Shown here piece after piece: positions 48,544-60,375 of a stretch of 64,000 nt of DNA. The translations under genes were made by a program, and so were the position numbers. Under the pieces are notes generated by a model. It was given only the letters and a program-made list of their open reading frames with translations, searched no databases and was not told the DNA's origin. The stretch spans positions 130,855,936 to 130,919,935 of the forward strand of contig QVOM02000034.1 in assembly GCA_003586115.2 (NCBI GenBank), read 5' to 3'. The stretch comes from Salvator merianae (Eukaryota > Chordata > Lepidosauria > Squamata > Teiidae). The number at the start of each line of letters is the position of its first letter. Position 1 is the stretch's first letter.

Positions 48544-48700
48544 TGGCTTCTTTCCGATAGTCTTATTAGTCCCACATACAAGAAAGCGCTCAAACTGACT
48601 CTGCCTTCCTGCTTCCCGGCTGGCGCGCGCAGCTGCCTGCTTTTTCCTAGACGCACAGAAATAAATTCCTTTCCCTAGCGTTGCCCTTTAGTATCGCTAA
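48050..48700 (-). promoter_or_regulatory. CpG-rich TOR1AIP1 promoter / first-exon block
   Basis: Dense CpG across the N-terminal coding exon and the leader upstream of 48543, in an otherwise AT-rich window. No TATA box is evident. The CpG enrichment continues weakly to about 49250. The transcription start is not determined. Confidence 0.6.
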
Positions 48701-49669
48701 TTCCTCCTCCACTTTCTATTTCTGTCCTCCTGGCATCTTTATTTGCTCCCCTTCTATGGCAGGTCAGATTTCGGCCAATGTAAACAACTACCCTACTTCC
48801 CTTGTCAGATTGCTACTTGCGTTGTTTTTCCCCGTCTGGCTTCTTCCTCCCGTTCCCTTATTTTTTTCCCCTTCTCTGTCTCTGAGGAAAGCGACGTACC
48901 AAACACTCCCAACTTTCTTTAGGAAAGTCAATATGATCCTCTCTGCAGGGCAGGCTGTGAACTTTTGATAGGCAGCTGCTCCTGGGCCTGTCAGCGAGGA
49001 CTCGCTGTCTCTCCTCCTCTCATCTTCCCGGGGGAACAACAAAAACAAACCGACAGGGAAAAGGAGCTAGGAACGAATAGAAAGAGTCAGTCCGCTCCCG
49101 CTACATTTGTTTGCTCTCGAGCCAAGGCTGCTGGACTCCCCAAGCGGTGCTTAATACTGAAAAGCCGCGGAAGAAAACAAAGCGAAGGGCCCACCCTAGC
49201 AACTGCTAGAGCAAATAGGTCATCAGGAGGGGACAAACTTTTAAAGCACCCCTTTGTCTCAGCTGCATGAGCCAGCTAAACAGTTCATTTAAAAGCACGT
49301 GTAAAAAAGGAGGTACTATGTAAAACGGTTTGAGTGACCCATTTCGTGATATTCAAGCTCTAATGCTAGCTTACTTCTTGTTAATATTATCCTTCAGAAT
49401 ATTATCTTGCTTTTTTGTGTGAAGTATCAGTACTGTAGCTCTGCATCTTAATGCATTATATCCAGATGCTTTAACTATGATCATGAGATCATGTTGCTTT
49501 TATCTGTTTTTTCCATGCAGGCCAAGGATATCAGTTTCAGAAATTTAAAAGTACTGAACTGAAATCTGAAGTAAAAAAATAAAAACACTTATGCACTTTG
49601 TATTTAGGAAATTAGCAGAACAACCCTAAAAATAGCTATGAAAGATGCAAGAACCATTTCTTGCAGTCT

Positions 49670-49812
49670 GAAGCTACATCCAGATGTCACTTACTTGTTT
49701 CACTATATTTGGATATTCTGAAATAAAGCATAGATATTTTGGAATATCCATGCTTTATTCTGGAATATTCAAATATAGGGGAATTCATAACTGATGTCTG
49801 GATGCAGCCTAA
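49670..49812. mobile_element. Short foldback MITE
   Basis: AAGCTACATCCAGATGTCA at the left pairs with the complement of TGATGTCTGGATGCAGCCT at the right. The interior ATATTTGGATATTCTG / GAATATTCAAATAT also pairs. No coding capacity. Confidence 0.85.
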
Positions 49813-50038
49813 GAAATAATACATAGTAGTATATTCTTTGACTGAAATCCAAGTGCCTGATAAAACTTGGGAGGAGCTGTGCTGCTAGGGATAGCCTCTT
49901 CTTCCTTAGTTCTTTTTTTTCTTTCGTTTCCATACTTTAATGTTACATCTCTTGTACTTGCTGTGTTCCACAGATAGGAAAACCCCATATAGTTCTGCAG
50001 CTATAGATGCACAAAATTTCAGTTATTTAAGAGATATA

Positions 50039-50596
50039 GGACCTTTTCGCACTGAGCTCGGTAGACTGTTCCGAGTAGTTGGCTTCGAACCAGAGGGGTT
50101 GGGGAACGCTTGGTGCCATTCGCACTCCCGGCCAGAGGAACGGACCCGAAGCCGACCAGCAGCGGGAACAGTGCGAATGGCATCGCTAGTTCGTTACCAC
50201 GCTTCGTACCATTGCACCCACTTCATACCCACTTCGTACCCGTTTCGTACCCACTTCGTAACCAGAGGGCTTGTTACGAAGCCGGCTTCGTAACGGCAGG
50301 TAGGCTGCCATGCCGAAAGGGCTGTTCGGGTGCGAAAACTTCGGACCACGCATGCGTAGCCGCACCAGCCACGCCCGACGCCGTTGCAAACAGTGCGAAA
50401 GCACCGTGCCCGATCTTCGCTCCATCGCGCAGGTCAGAATGAAGACAAGCTTTTACTTATCTTGCCTTACCCAACATCAGGTTCGAATCGGGTACGAAGT
50501 GGTTCGGATCGGGTGAGGCGCGCGCCTGTGGCAGTGTGAAAGCTCCATTCTAGCGAACACACAAGAACGTTCCACTCGCACAGTGCGAACAGGCCC
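50039..50596. mobile_element. CpG-rich non-autonomous DNA transposon
   Basis: The left end ACCTTTTCGCACTG pairs with the right end CAGTGCGAACAGGCCC. The interior is unusually CpG-rich and holds repeated TTCGTACC / TTCGTAACC motifs in both orientations (50200-50300 and 50480-50515). Ends resemble the GGGCC...TTTGCAC family with CG in place of TG. Confidence 0.72.
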
Positions 50597-50599
50597 ATA

Positions 50600-50790
50600 T
50601 TTTGTAGTGTAATGGCAAGTGTTGAGTGAAAACCTCAAGTCCCTGAATTTGAATCTCTTCCACCATGAAAGCTTACTACATGCCCTTGTATCAGTCGCTA
50701 CCTCTCAACTCAGCCTATCCTCACAGCATTGATATAGAGATAAAATATGTGGAGAGGAAAATAATATGGCCTTGGGTTTTTGGAACAAAG
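50600..50790 (+). mobile_element. tRNA-derived SINE
   Basis: TAGTGTAATGGCAAGTGTTG, then AAGTCCCTGAATTTGAATCT (B-box-like), and CAGCCTATCCTCACAGCATT, a diverged SINE core. Confidence 0.55.
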
Positions 50791-51248
50791 ACAGAATATA
50801 AATGCCATCAAACAAACAACAGACTGCAGAATGAGAAAAGACTATACAAAGCTGTCGACCTGTTTCTGTGTATTAAAACACCTAATACTCAGAAGCCTTT
50901 CTGCCTAGTTCCTAATATGAAGACTTTGTAGAAGCAGTGATTTAGTTGCTAGTGAAAAAGCTGGTTCATTTATGTTTCTGGGTGGCAGGAGGCACGTGCA
51001 GTGAAAATTGTTACTATCAATAAAGTAGCTCTAAACAAATTTGTTAAGGACAAAGTGTCAGTTGGCACTAGTCATGATAGCTATACCCTCTGCTCAAGAA
51101 TACTGGGAATATGCCTCTTGCATACTAATTCATTGCTGGGATATAACAGAACTATTCCTGGGCCCTTCAGGAGTATCTGGTTAGGCACTATGGGAAATAG
51201 GATGATATAGCAGCTGTGCAAGTGACATGATTTAGCGAAGTTCACTTA

Positions 51249-52273
51249 GGCTGCGTTCCGACACGGCATTTAATCAGTTTACAGGCCGTCTTCAGTTCCC
51301 GCTGTCCCGACATGATCTTGCCGTTCCGTAATTTTTATGGTTTAAATTGGCGAAATCCGGATTACTTTGTCTTCGGATTTAATGAACTCTCAAGCCGTTC
51401 CAGATCGCTAGCGCGCTTTACTTTGTGCTGTGGGCACGGGGAAAGCGATTATTTGAGAGGGACCGTACTGTTTTGGAGGGCGTGCAGAGGGAGGGATCCC
51501 CATTTTGTGCCGTCCAATGACAGACTTTGTGGGTGGGCAGGAAGCACATTAGTTTCCTCTGCCTCCATTATCCCCCCTTCCCTCGCTGCCAGGGGGAAAA
51601 AAATCATCCTCCTTCTTCGCTAAGCTGCAGTCCTGCCAGGAAGAAATTAAAGGCTTTCTCCACTTCTGTCTGCTCTTTAAAGCAAAAAATAAACTGCGCC
51701 TGTTTGGAGTTTTGCCGTGGTCAGCACACAGTTAAAAATAGTAGAGCCCCCCCACGTTCTCTCCCCACTTTTTCCCTTTGTTATGGACCTCTCCCACTAC
51801 TTTTAAATTGCAGTTGCGTTAAAGTGCATCAGCAGGGGAGCTCTCATGCGCATTTCAAAAGAACTTTAAAAAGCTTAAAGTTCATAGTTTTAAAGTGAAG
51901 TAGTTTTTAAGTTCTGCCTCCGTAGACAGAGGCTGCAGGGAGGAGCAAATGGCGAATGCCTAGTAACGCTGCCAAGTGAATCCCTGTTCTGGAGTAGCAG
52001 CAGGGACATAGGAGAACGGAGCTTGACTTTCCCGCCCCTGTGACGTCAAGGTTTGAACGTTGGGACTGCAGCCAATCGCTGACTGCATAGGGAGGAGAAT
52101 TTGACGAGGGGTGGAGGCAGAAAGGTACTGCCAAGCACGGGAAATATCAGTGTGGGAACGAGCAAGTACGAATTGACTCCGTGTTAAACTGTAACTGTGG
52201 GAACGACCAGAAGACGAATTCACTGTGTGTACTCTTCTGATACGGATTACATTGACGATGTCCGACCGCGGCC
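51249..52273. mobile_element. Second Harbinger-like non-autonomous element
   Basis: TTA target duplications at 51246-51248 and 52274-52276. TIRs GGCTGCGTTCCGACA and the complement of TGTCCGACCGCGGCC. About 1.0 kb, without a transposase frame. Its ends resemble those at 11362-13590, but I see no shared interior. Confidence 0.75.
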
Positions 52274-53274
52274 TTAGAGTACTTACAGGATTGTAAAAAT
52301 CATGCCTAGAACCACAGTATTGTATTCTTTTTATAACAGTACTATTAGTTAATATTTCATCATAGCACTGAGAATATCAATGGGTATTCTGAATGACTCA
52401 GCAAATAGTAAAAACTTGAATGTGAAAAGCAATGAAATAGAAAGAAGCTTGCATATGAAAAGCAATTTTTAATCTTCCTACCCCCCCTTTGTCAGATAAC
52501 TTAGTTTTAGACTATTCACTAGTAGCTAGTAGAACTGAACCTACACCTGTGTGTCCAGTAGTTATTCCACTAACCAATTCACAAGCAGACTTGGGCAAGT
52601 TTCTGCTCTTCAGTTTCCCATCTATAAAATCTGACAACTGGATGTAAGAACAAACATTACAAACTGTATTATATTAGTATTTATTTACTGCTCTTTTCCA
52701 GCCACAAGGCTTCATACCAGAGGAAGAAAGATTAATAACGAACATTGGTAACAATTATAAAGCAAACTATTTTATGTGTTAGCAGCAAATGAAGAGTGGA
52801 TAGCATGTTGGGTGTGGAGTGTTACAGTCAAAAAACCAGTCAGCTTATTTGGAGAAGTTGGACATACCTGAAAGGATAAAATACAGAATGGGATTAGATG
52901 CATTGACTCGACAACCTTGGCAACATATTGTGATTTTAAAAAGGATCTTTAAATTGTAGCCATGCATGTGCACAGTTAAATAAGAAATGCTAAGTCTACA
53001 CAGTAGCTTTCAAATAGGTCACCTGGCAAATGACAACTAAGACCAAAAGAGCCTGTATAGATTGACAGAAGTTTTACTATATCAGCAATTTTGTTTATGA
53101 TGTTGGTGATTTCCAAATTCATGATAGGAAAGAGATACAGTACTCATTGTCATTATAGATGGGAAGAGAAACTATAGTTTTAAACCCATTGTTTTCACAA
53201 AAAAATTTAGCACCAACTTAATTTATCTTTCTACCTAAAGTCAGTGAAATTTAAAAGGACACAATAGTAAGGCT

Positions 53275-53810
53275 GGTATTTATTTATTGATTTAAAGCAT
53301 GTTTATAGAATTTTATTTTAAAAATCCTGAAGCAGTTTACAATAAAACTTAAAAACAAGAATAAAGCCAATTAAAACAGAATAATAAACATTAAATAAAA
53401 ACAGTACTGAAAACTGGGTGGGATAAGAAAGCATACACCCAATCACACTGGGAATTTCTGGCTGAAGAGATACATTTTCAAGAAGTGCCTAAAAATATGA
53501 TAGCAGGCATCATATGAACATCTAGGGGTGGAAAATTCAAGAGTACGGGTGCCACACAGAAAAGCCCTGCAGCACAACATCACAATATAGCATTCAGTAA
53601 TAGAAGTACCTAGAGAAGAACTTTCCTCAGACAACAGCAGTGTTATTACTGGTCTGTACCCTGATCCCAAGTTATTTAGGGCCTTATATGCCAAGCATAG
53701 AATGTTGAAATCCGGCTGCTTAAGCACAGGTATACTGTCTACATGAGATGTCAACTCACTCAACAGCCTTGGCTGCTGCTTTTTGCACCAATTGCAGCTT
53801 CTGTAGACAG
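53275..53810 (-). mobile_element. L2-like LINE 3' end, minus
   Basis: A TATTTATTTATTGATTTAAA start and CTGAAGCAGTTTACAATAAA. The minus frame 53443-53763 reads PDFNILCLAYKALNNLG and RTLEFSTPRCSYD, degraded forms of the AYKTLNGLG and WNALP blocks seen at 58776-59515. Confidence 0.7.
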
Positions 53811-55099
53811 CTTAAGATTTGCATTCTTTAAATAAAAAAACAAATATTTTCTCTGTATGTTCTCCCCCCCCCCCATCCTTATTCTCAAGGAAAAATCCCA
53901 CATTAAATGTGAGCAACTGCTGTTTATACTGCAGCCAATGTCTTGTGCAAATTCAGGCTTTCCTTGGGGGCTGGCTGCAGGTGTGTGTTTGACTGATGGT
54001 TCTATGGGGCTTCGTGGTTTATTCTGATTGGCTGACCATTTTGCCCTGTCTTAAAGACAGTGCCACCTTCCCCACCCTCAGCCAATGTGCTCACTCCTTG
54101 CCCCCTAGCCTTGTGGGATGTTTTATAATTATTATTCTCCCTCTTAAATTGGATTCTTGGATCCTTGCATATTAGAAGGAGTGGAAGAGGAACTTTGAGT
54201 GAAATAGATTAAAGAACCCAGATTTATTAATACACAAAATAAAATCTGAAGTAATGGCAAGTAGATAAAATGAAGACAAAGTTCTCGAAATAAAATCAAA
54301 GAAAGTGGCAATGAAATCAAAACGGTTTGCTTCTTTGGGTTTTTTCCCTTTTGTCTCTCCATTAGCACTCTTCATAAGCACTGTGCTTACAATGTTTCTA
54401 AGCCTTCCTTACAGGTTTAGTATGAAAGAAAAATAAGAGCAGAAAAATGTGGAGCCACAAGAACCCTATAAAGAAGGATTAGAAACATTGTAGCTACTTT
54501 AGCTCCAGGAAATTATTTGAGTCTCTAACTTTCTTTATTTAGAAAAACTTGAATATCTGGCTAAATGGACCTTTGTATACCTGGATTAAAAACAAAAACA
54601 ATAAAAATTAAAGTCTGCTGTGCAAGTGAAGGGATAGGATGAAAATGCCAATGTAGAAGACCCTAGCAAGGACAACAGACAGGGATTCATGATGTGGAAT
54701 CTGGTGGCAACTCTGGTTTGTCCCCTCACCATTATGTTTTCTAAAGTAAATGCTGACTGAGATGGCAGGAAAAAAAATCTCCTCAGAAGGGGACAGAACA
54801 GAAAGTACCTGAATTTACTTCAGAATTAAAAAAAAGAAGAAGGTGGGCTTTGCCTGCTTCTTTAGAAGACATGGAAAGATTGTGGATTGTAATCTAGATG
54901 CTGTGTCAAATGCATGCCACAGAAAAACCCTGTGTTCAGTGTTCCTCAGACTATTCTTTCTGTGGTACAGAATATCCTCTCTAAAACTCAGGACAGCTTT
55001 GAATTTCATGCACTAACGTGTGAACACCACCCTGAAAACGCAAGTCCCTTTCTGCTGCTTTTACAATGTGTGGAAATTTCTTGAACCAGGTGCAAGGGT

Positions 55100-55770
55100 A
55101 GCCTCCTATAAAGCATATTACTATTATTCAAACAGAGAGTTATCAATTCATGGACAACAATGACCAGGCTATCCCTGCCCAGTTAGGACCCCAGCTGGTA
55201 CAGTAGCAGAAGTTGGTAATAGGTACTTCTAAGCCTCACAGGTCATGCACTTCCAGGGACAGTGATGATTCCAAAAGTACCCTAAGGTCTTTATCAGTTT
55301 CCTCTGAGAGCAAGTAACCTCTAGACCAGGCAGACCATTTCCCTAGTTTCTGAACTAAGGAACTTTCTACTCACAGAGTCTCCATCTTGTCAGGATTCAG
55401 CTTCAGTTTATAGCTCTTCATCCAACTCATCAGGCACTGCATGCAGGCACCAGCTGAGGACATCCACACCTCTCTTGTTTTGGATGTTAAGAGCTAAGTG
55501 TCATCATCATATTGATGACATCTTACCCTAAAACTCCTGAAGAAAGATCCCATTAGCTTCTTATAACATTGGTGACAAAATAGATCCTTGTGGTACTCCA
55601 CAGCCTAATAACCAGGGCACAGAAGTGCAGTTATCCCACACTATTTTCTGAAATAGGAACCAAGCCACCTCAACACAGTTTCTCCTGCTCCCAATCCATA
55701 AACAGCAGCTGGGAAATGTCTCCAAACTATCAGCAACCTGCAGAAAACCCAAAGCAGGACATAAACACTA
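55100..55770 (-). mobile_element. L2-type RT fragment, minus
   Basis: The minus frame 55561-55752 includes CTSVPWLLGCGVPQGSILSP, the conserved GVPQGS RT block with the L2-type lead-in. Flanking text 55100-55560 continues the same element (ATATTGATGACATCTT on the plus strand reflects a YADD-region remnant). Confidence 0.7.
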
Positions 55771-56299
55771 GGTAGCTCCTAGTCTTTAGAGGCACATTCT
55801 GGAATTGCGGGGGGGGGGGGTAACACACAGTTATCTAACTTGCTGGCACTAATAAATCTATCCTCCATGGATTTCCAACAACCTGTTTCTCTGGATGATA
55901 TAGCAATTCTGGCATTTCGTAAGAAGTAAAATACCTTTCTAGGCATCCCACTTAATTTTATATACTTCCAGTATATCCCTTTTTCTCAGAAATTGAAAAG
56001 CCACCAGTGCTGCGACCTTACTTCTTAAAGAAGTTCCTTTTTTTTTTTTTTTTTTTGAAGTACAGAACTGGTCAAACAAAGATTTGTATAAGAGAATATT
56101 ATAATATCTGAATATGTTCAATTATTTACAAGGCTTCTTCAGACTAGGAGTCATTTGTGAATACTATGTACTTTCTACCTAAGCTGCCAGTGTTTTATGA
56201 TCATCCCGTCCTGGTTAAGAAGATAAGGCATTCCAAGCTGGAACGAACATTGCCCTGTTGCATTTAAGCTCTAAGCAACGTTACTACCAGTTATCATTA

Positions 56300-56617
56300 T
56301 GTGGATAGGGAGAAGCCATGGAAACTACATATCCCAGCATCCCACTGAAGTTGTAGGAATGAGGGCTATGGGTGCTCGTGATTGCATTTGGCTCTTGTGC
56401 GCTTCTGGGGAGTCTGAACTCTTCCTCGGAAGTTCGAAAGAAACTAACAGAACAGTCAACTGCGACGCGAACATTGCAGAAAAAAGACTCAGAGAGACGC
56501 GCACAGGGGAAGATCTGGTGCAGCTACAACCGAAAGGGCGGATTAGTTTTTTTTTTTTTTTTAACTTTTTCTTCCTGGTGAGAGAGGAGACGAGACGACG
56601 GCAACGGATAAGAGAAG
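56300..56617 (+). promoter_or_regulatory. TOR1AIP2: Probable TOR1AIP2 promoter / noncoding first exon
   Basis: A CpG-containing block with several CGCG and GACG sites ends in a strong donor, GAGAAG|GTAAGAG, at 56618. It is the best upstream partner for the acceptor at 61798. The start is not defined. The alternative is a start nearer the CpG-rich block at 48700-49250, which would give a shorter gap to TOR1AIP1. Confidence 0.5.
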
Positions 56618-57221
56618 GTAAGAGAGAAAGGAGTAACAGCACCAATGGGAGCGCCTGAAAGCGTGCAAACAGAGAAACTGGTTGTGCTGTCACCGGCAGC
56701 GTTAATTCGGTGAATTCCAAAGCGAACGTACTATTCAAGGAAAAGAAATTGAGCTGCCTGAACATTAGTGAAAGTCTGTCTGACTGATGTTTGTGTCAGA
56801 GTGGTTTGTTCACTAACAGCATTTCCTCTTCCGACTTTAAGTTCATCTGGTCACTTTCGTTTTTTAAAAAAGCCATATCACCATAGGAAAGGGCCGACGG
56901 AGCTGTGGTCGAATCAAACAGTTGCAACCTGCTGGAAAAAATACCTTTCAGCTCCTATAAAGAAGCACAGTATAGTGATAAAAGTCGCTAGACTAAGACA
57001 TTAGGCACGGACGGTAATGTGGAAGCTCCCTGGGTGATAGTGAGTTAGGTTAGCCAGCTCTTTTATTCTTAACCCACGTCATTGGGATGTTGTGAAGGTA
57101 AAACTGGAGTAGGAGAATTCTGTCTGCCACTGAGATCCTTAGAGAAAGAGGAGAATCAGAGGTAAAATAAACAAGCATTGTCTCTGTGTGCAGGGATGGG
57201 AAACCTGTAGCCTTTCAGACA

Positions 57222-57540
57222 TTGAGCCTTTTTGAACTTTCCACCTTGGAATGGTTGAATGCAGTGCAAATGCTGGCTGCCCTGCCATGACAGTGGCCAT
57301 AGAAACGACCAGCTGCTGCCATGCACTGTACGCACCCAGAAGTGGGTGTGAACGCTGTGTACTGGGAACAATCCAGCTGCTTCTGGTACAGTTGTGGGCA
57401 AAATTTTATTGTCCACAGCTAGTAGCAATTGGGAGCGTCTACAGATGCTACTGATTGCTAGGGCCTCTGCAAAATGTGGACGCACTGTTCTAGTGAGCAT
57501 CCAATTAATCACTAGCACAAAAGTGTGAACAGTCCTACTG
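57222..57540. mobile_element. MITE of the GGGCC...TTTGCAC family in TOR1AIP2 intron
   Basis: GAGCCTTTTTGAACTTTCCA start and AAGTGTGAACAGTCC end, with CCATGACAGTGGCC and GGGCCTCTGCAAAATGTGGA in between, homologous to 17612-17976. 57540-58700 otherwise shows no gene or repeat I can name. Confidence 0.7.
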
Positions 57541-58737
57541 TCTACTGTCATTTCTGTCTGTCTTGTCCAACATGACCAGTAGTTCCCCATATTCTGTAGC
57601 TCATTATTCGTTAGGATGAATAATGCTTTCAGCAGATACTTTTGAGCAGGTCTAAGACAAATCAGACACTACTGTCCTACCATATCCAGAAGTTTAGAGT
57701 CTCATCTCAATTTCCTGTTCCCCATTTTCCTGTGTCCACAGCCTGCTACCTTCAGTTGGGGTGATTTTCATGTGGGATAGTTTGTAGTGCTTTGCCAATC
57801 ATTAGTTTTGCCTGTTATCACTGGATCTGTATAATGTTCATTTATCTACCCTCTGTCCTTGCCAGTGCTTTGGGGCCTTTTTGGATCCAGAAAAATGGAG
57901 GTGCTTTGAAGACAGTGAAATTAGGCTGCTTCTAGTTTTGGTACTCTGAAAATGTCCCATTTGTGAAGAGAATGTTGTCTTCTTTCCCTCAATCTGCAAT
58001 GTCTGTAAGATATGCTTGGCAAGGCAAGTCTGGGTACTTTTACAAAGTCATGTGCAGCTTTTGCTGGGAAGAACCCAATATTTTATATGATAGCATTTTG
58101 TATACAGGTCATTTTATTCCAATTTAAGCTTTACTTTTGTGAAAACAATCACTTCACAATTCAAGTTATAATTCTGTTTGTTTGTTTAAATTCAATCTAA
58201 TGCAAACTGCAAATGAATCTGTTGCATCCATATAACAAATTTAATACCAAAGAAGGAAGGAAAGAAATGACAAATTTTGGTGACAAGTTTCCAATGGTTA
58301 TTAAATTGTTGATAAGCTATCAGCGAGGTTGGTCAGGAGCTTTCACAGATCTCTGTTGGGTGCTCCAAATCCTTGTTGACTAGTTTGATCATGATTCAAG
58401 GTACAGGTAGGACACTTGCATTGTTTTTTGTAAGCTGTCCAGAGAATGTTGTTATTGGATGCTTATGCGAATAAATAAGCAAGGATCTTGTATATCACAA
58501 TAGTATTTTATTAACTATTTAGCAGGTCAGAGTCAGAAAATAGGAAGTGGCCAAGCAGGACTCAAGGGTGTCAGCAAATGCTTTCTTCACTCTGTTTTCT
58601 GGGCATTGATTCTCATCCCTTGTGCCTTTATGCCTTGTGAGGGGGACTGAGAGTCCTGGTAATTGAAGCTGTTTCCAGATGTGGGGATCTTTTTATTAGG
58701 CAGGCACCAACCTGTGCTGTCATGTGCACTCCTGGGT

Positions 58738-59920
58738 CAGAGGGCGTTTTTGCACTTTCCACCTTAGAACAGGACAATCATCAGGTGGAGGCGGGGGCCA
58801 AGAATGCATACCTCCAGCTATGGCTGGTTCGCCAACTACCACCCCTTCTGGAAAGAGATAATTTTGCCACAGTAATCCATGCTTTGGTAACTTCCAGACT
58901 GGATTACTGTAACACGCTTTACACGGGGCTGCCCTTGAAAACAGTTCTGCAACTGGTGCAGAATGCAACAGCAAGACTGCTGACTGGAACAGCTGGCCAG
59001 ATGCATATCATGCCGGTCTTAAAAGAGCTGCACTGGCTGCCAATTTGCTACCGAGCCCAATTCAAGATATTAACCTTAGCCTATAAGACCCTAAATGGCT
59101 TGGGCCTCAAAAATCTATGGGAGCGTCTTCTCCCGTATCAGACTGCCCATGCCTTAAGTTTTGCAGATGAGCCCCTCCTGGTTCTACCATCGCCTTCAAT
59201 AGCTAAAGGGGTGGGCAGCGGGGATAGGGCCTTTTCAGTGGTGGCCCCCAGACTGTGGAATGCTCTTCCCCTTGAAGTGCATCAAGCTTCTTCACTTTAC
59301 ATCTTTAAGAGAGCAATAAAGATGCACCTATTTACCCTTGCCTTTGGCTAAAGGTACAGCTTTCCCTCCCTACTTTCAGACTACTGTTTTATTGCTGCCT
59401 TTTATGGGTTTTTTTTTTGTTGTTGTTGTTGTACTTTTAATTGCTGTAACCCGCCCTGAGACCTTTGGGTATAGGGCAGGATAAAAATGCAAATAAATAA
59501 ATAAATAAATAAAGTGGAATTGGCCAGGCAGCATGGACACCGGACACCCTGTGTCACCATATCTATAACCATCAGCAGGATACCAGCATTTGCTGTGTGA
59601 ATGCTGGTGTCTTGTACTTGATCTTCACTGTGGCAGCAGCCAGGAAGCAGCCAGTTGCTGCCAGGGCACCTGGCAGTGCTGTGCAGCACGCAGACAGAAT
59701 CACGCAAGCACAAGTGCACAGGTGCAACTGCCAAATGCAGCGCAGCCATGCATTCAAAGTGTGAATGCACTTTACCAGGAGATGGCCATCGGCTCCCAGT
59801 AAAGCTATGGAGCACAAATTAGTGCTCCACAGCTATCTGTGATCGCCGATATGCACTTTGTGGAGGCACTTTGCTAGCTAGTGTCCCTGAAGCTCACTTG
59901 TGCAAAGTGTGAACAGGCCC
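58738..59920. mobile_element. MITE interrupted by an L2-like LINE
   Basis: The left end GAGGGCGTTTTTGCACTTTC and CACCTTAGAA stop at about 58772. The rest of the MITE (CACTGTGGCAGCAGCC, TGTGAACAGGCCC) resumes at about 59516 and ends near 59920. The interruption is the LINE at 58776-59515. Confidence 0.65.
58776..59515 (+). mobile_element. L2-like LINE 3' end with intact C-terminal frame
   Basis: The frame 58722-59351 carries the RT C-terminal blocks SRLDYCNTLYTGLP, LVQNATARLLTG, LKELHWLPICYRAQFKI, AYKTLNGLG and APRLWNALP. It ends with CCCGCCCTGAGACC and (AAAT)n. This is the best-preserved copy of the LINE tail also found at 7391 and 62981. 5'-truncated, so not mobile by itself. Confidence 0.9.
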
Positions 59921-60009
59921 AGAGTGCATGTCTCTATCCTTGCTTCTTTATCCTTTTGTCATGTCCATCTGCCTTTCCATCCCTCCCTCAAATATCTACA
60001 TGCAAGATT

Positions 60010-60375
60010 AAGGCCACATCTACACCTATGTTTTAATTCAGCAAAGTGGCAAGCTGTTTTCTTTTGGTATTATCTCAGAAGATTCACTTTGGGGTTAGAT
60101 AACGTGGAAAGAAAATCACTAGTAGCTTTGGCCTTTTCTGCACTTGGACCTATTCCAGATTATATCCCAGAATAGGGACCTGCCATCTGCATGCTAGTGC
60201 AGACTATGGTAGACCCTGGGCAAGACCTTTTATAGTTTGCACTAGCATGTTCATAGCAGGTCCCTATTCTGGGATATAATCCACAATAAGGCCAAGTGCA
60301 GAAAGGGCCTTTGTTGATGTGTTGTCACACTCTGAAGTTGGACTGAACCCAACAACTCAGGTGTTGGTGGGCCCT
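60010..60375. mobile_element. Foldback MITE related to 47786-47978, interrupted
   Basis: Left part AGGCCACATCTACACC, AAGCTGTTTTCTTTTGG and GTGGAAAGAAAATCACTAGT; right part TTGATGTGTTGTCACACTCT and CTCAGGTGTTGGTGG. Both parts match the 47786-47978 element in reverse. A second MITE sits at 60131-60308. Confidence 0.72.
60131..60308. mobile_element. Palindromic MITE nested in another MITE
   Basis: Arms GCCTTTTCTGCACTTGG and CCAAGTGCAGAAAGGGC, with inner arms ATATCCCAGAATAGGGACCT / AGGTCCCTATTCTGGGATAT pairing perfectly. CTTTG flanks both ends, a possible short target duplication. Confidence 0.85.

Noticed and set aside
48024..48678. Plus-strand frames of up to 178 residues across the CpG block
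   Set aside because: They are antisense to TOR1AIP1 exon 1 and arise from its GC-rich composition.
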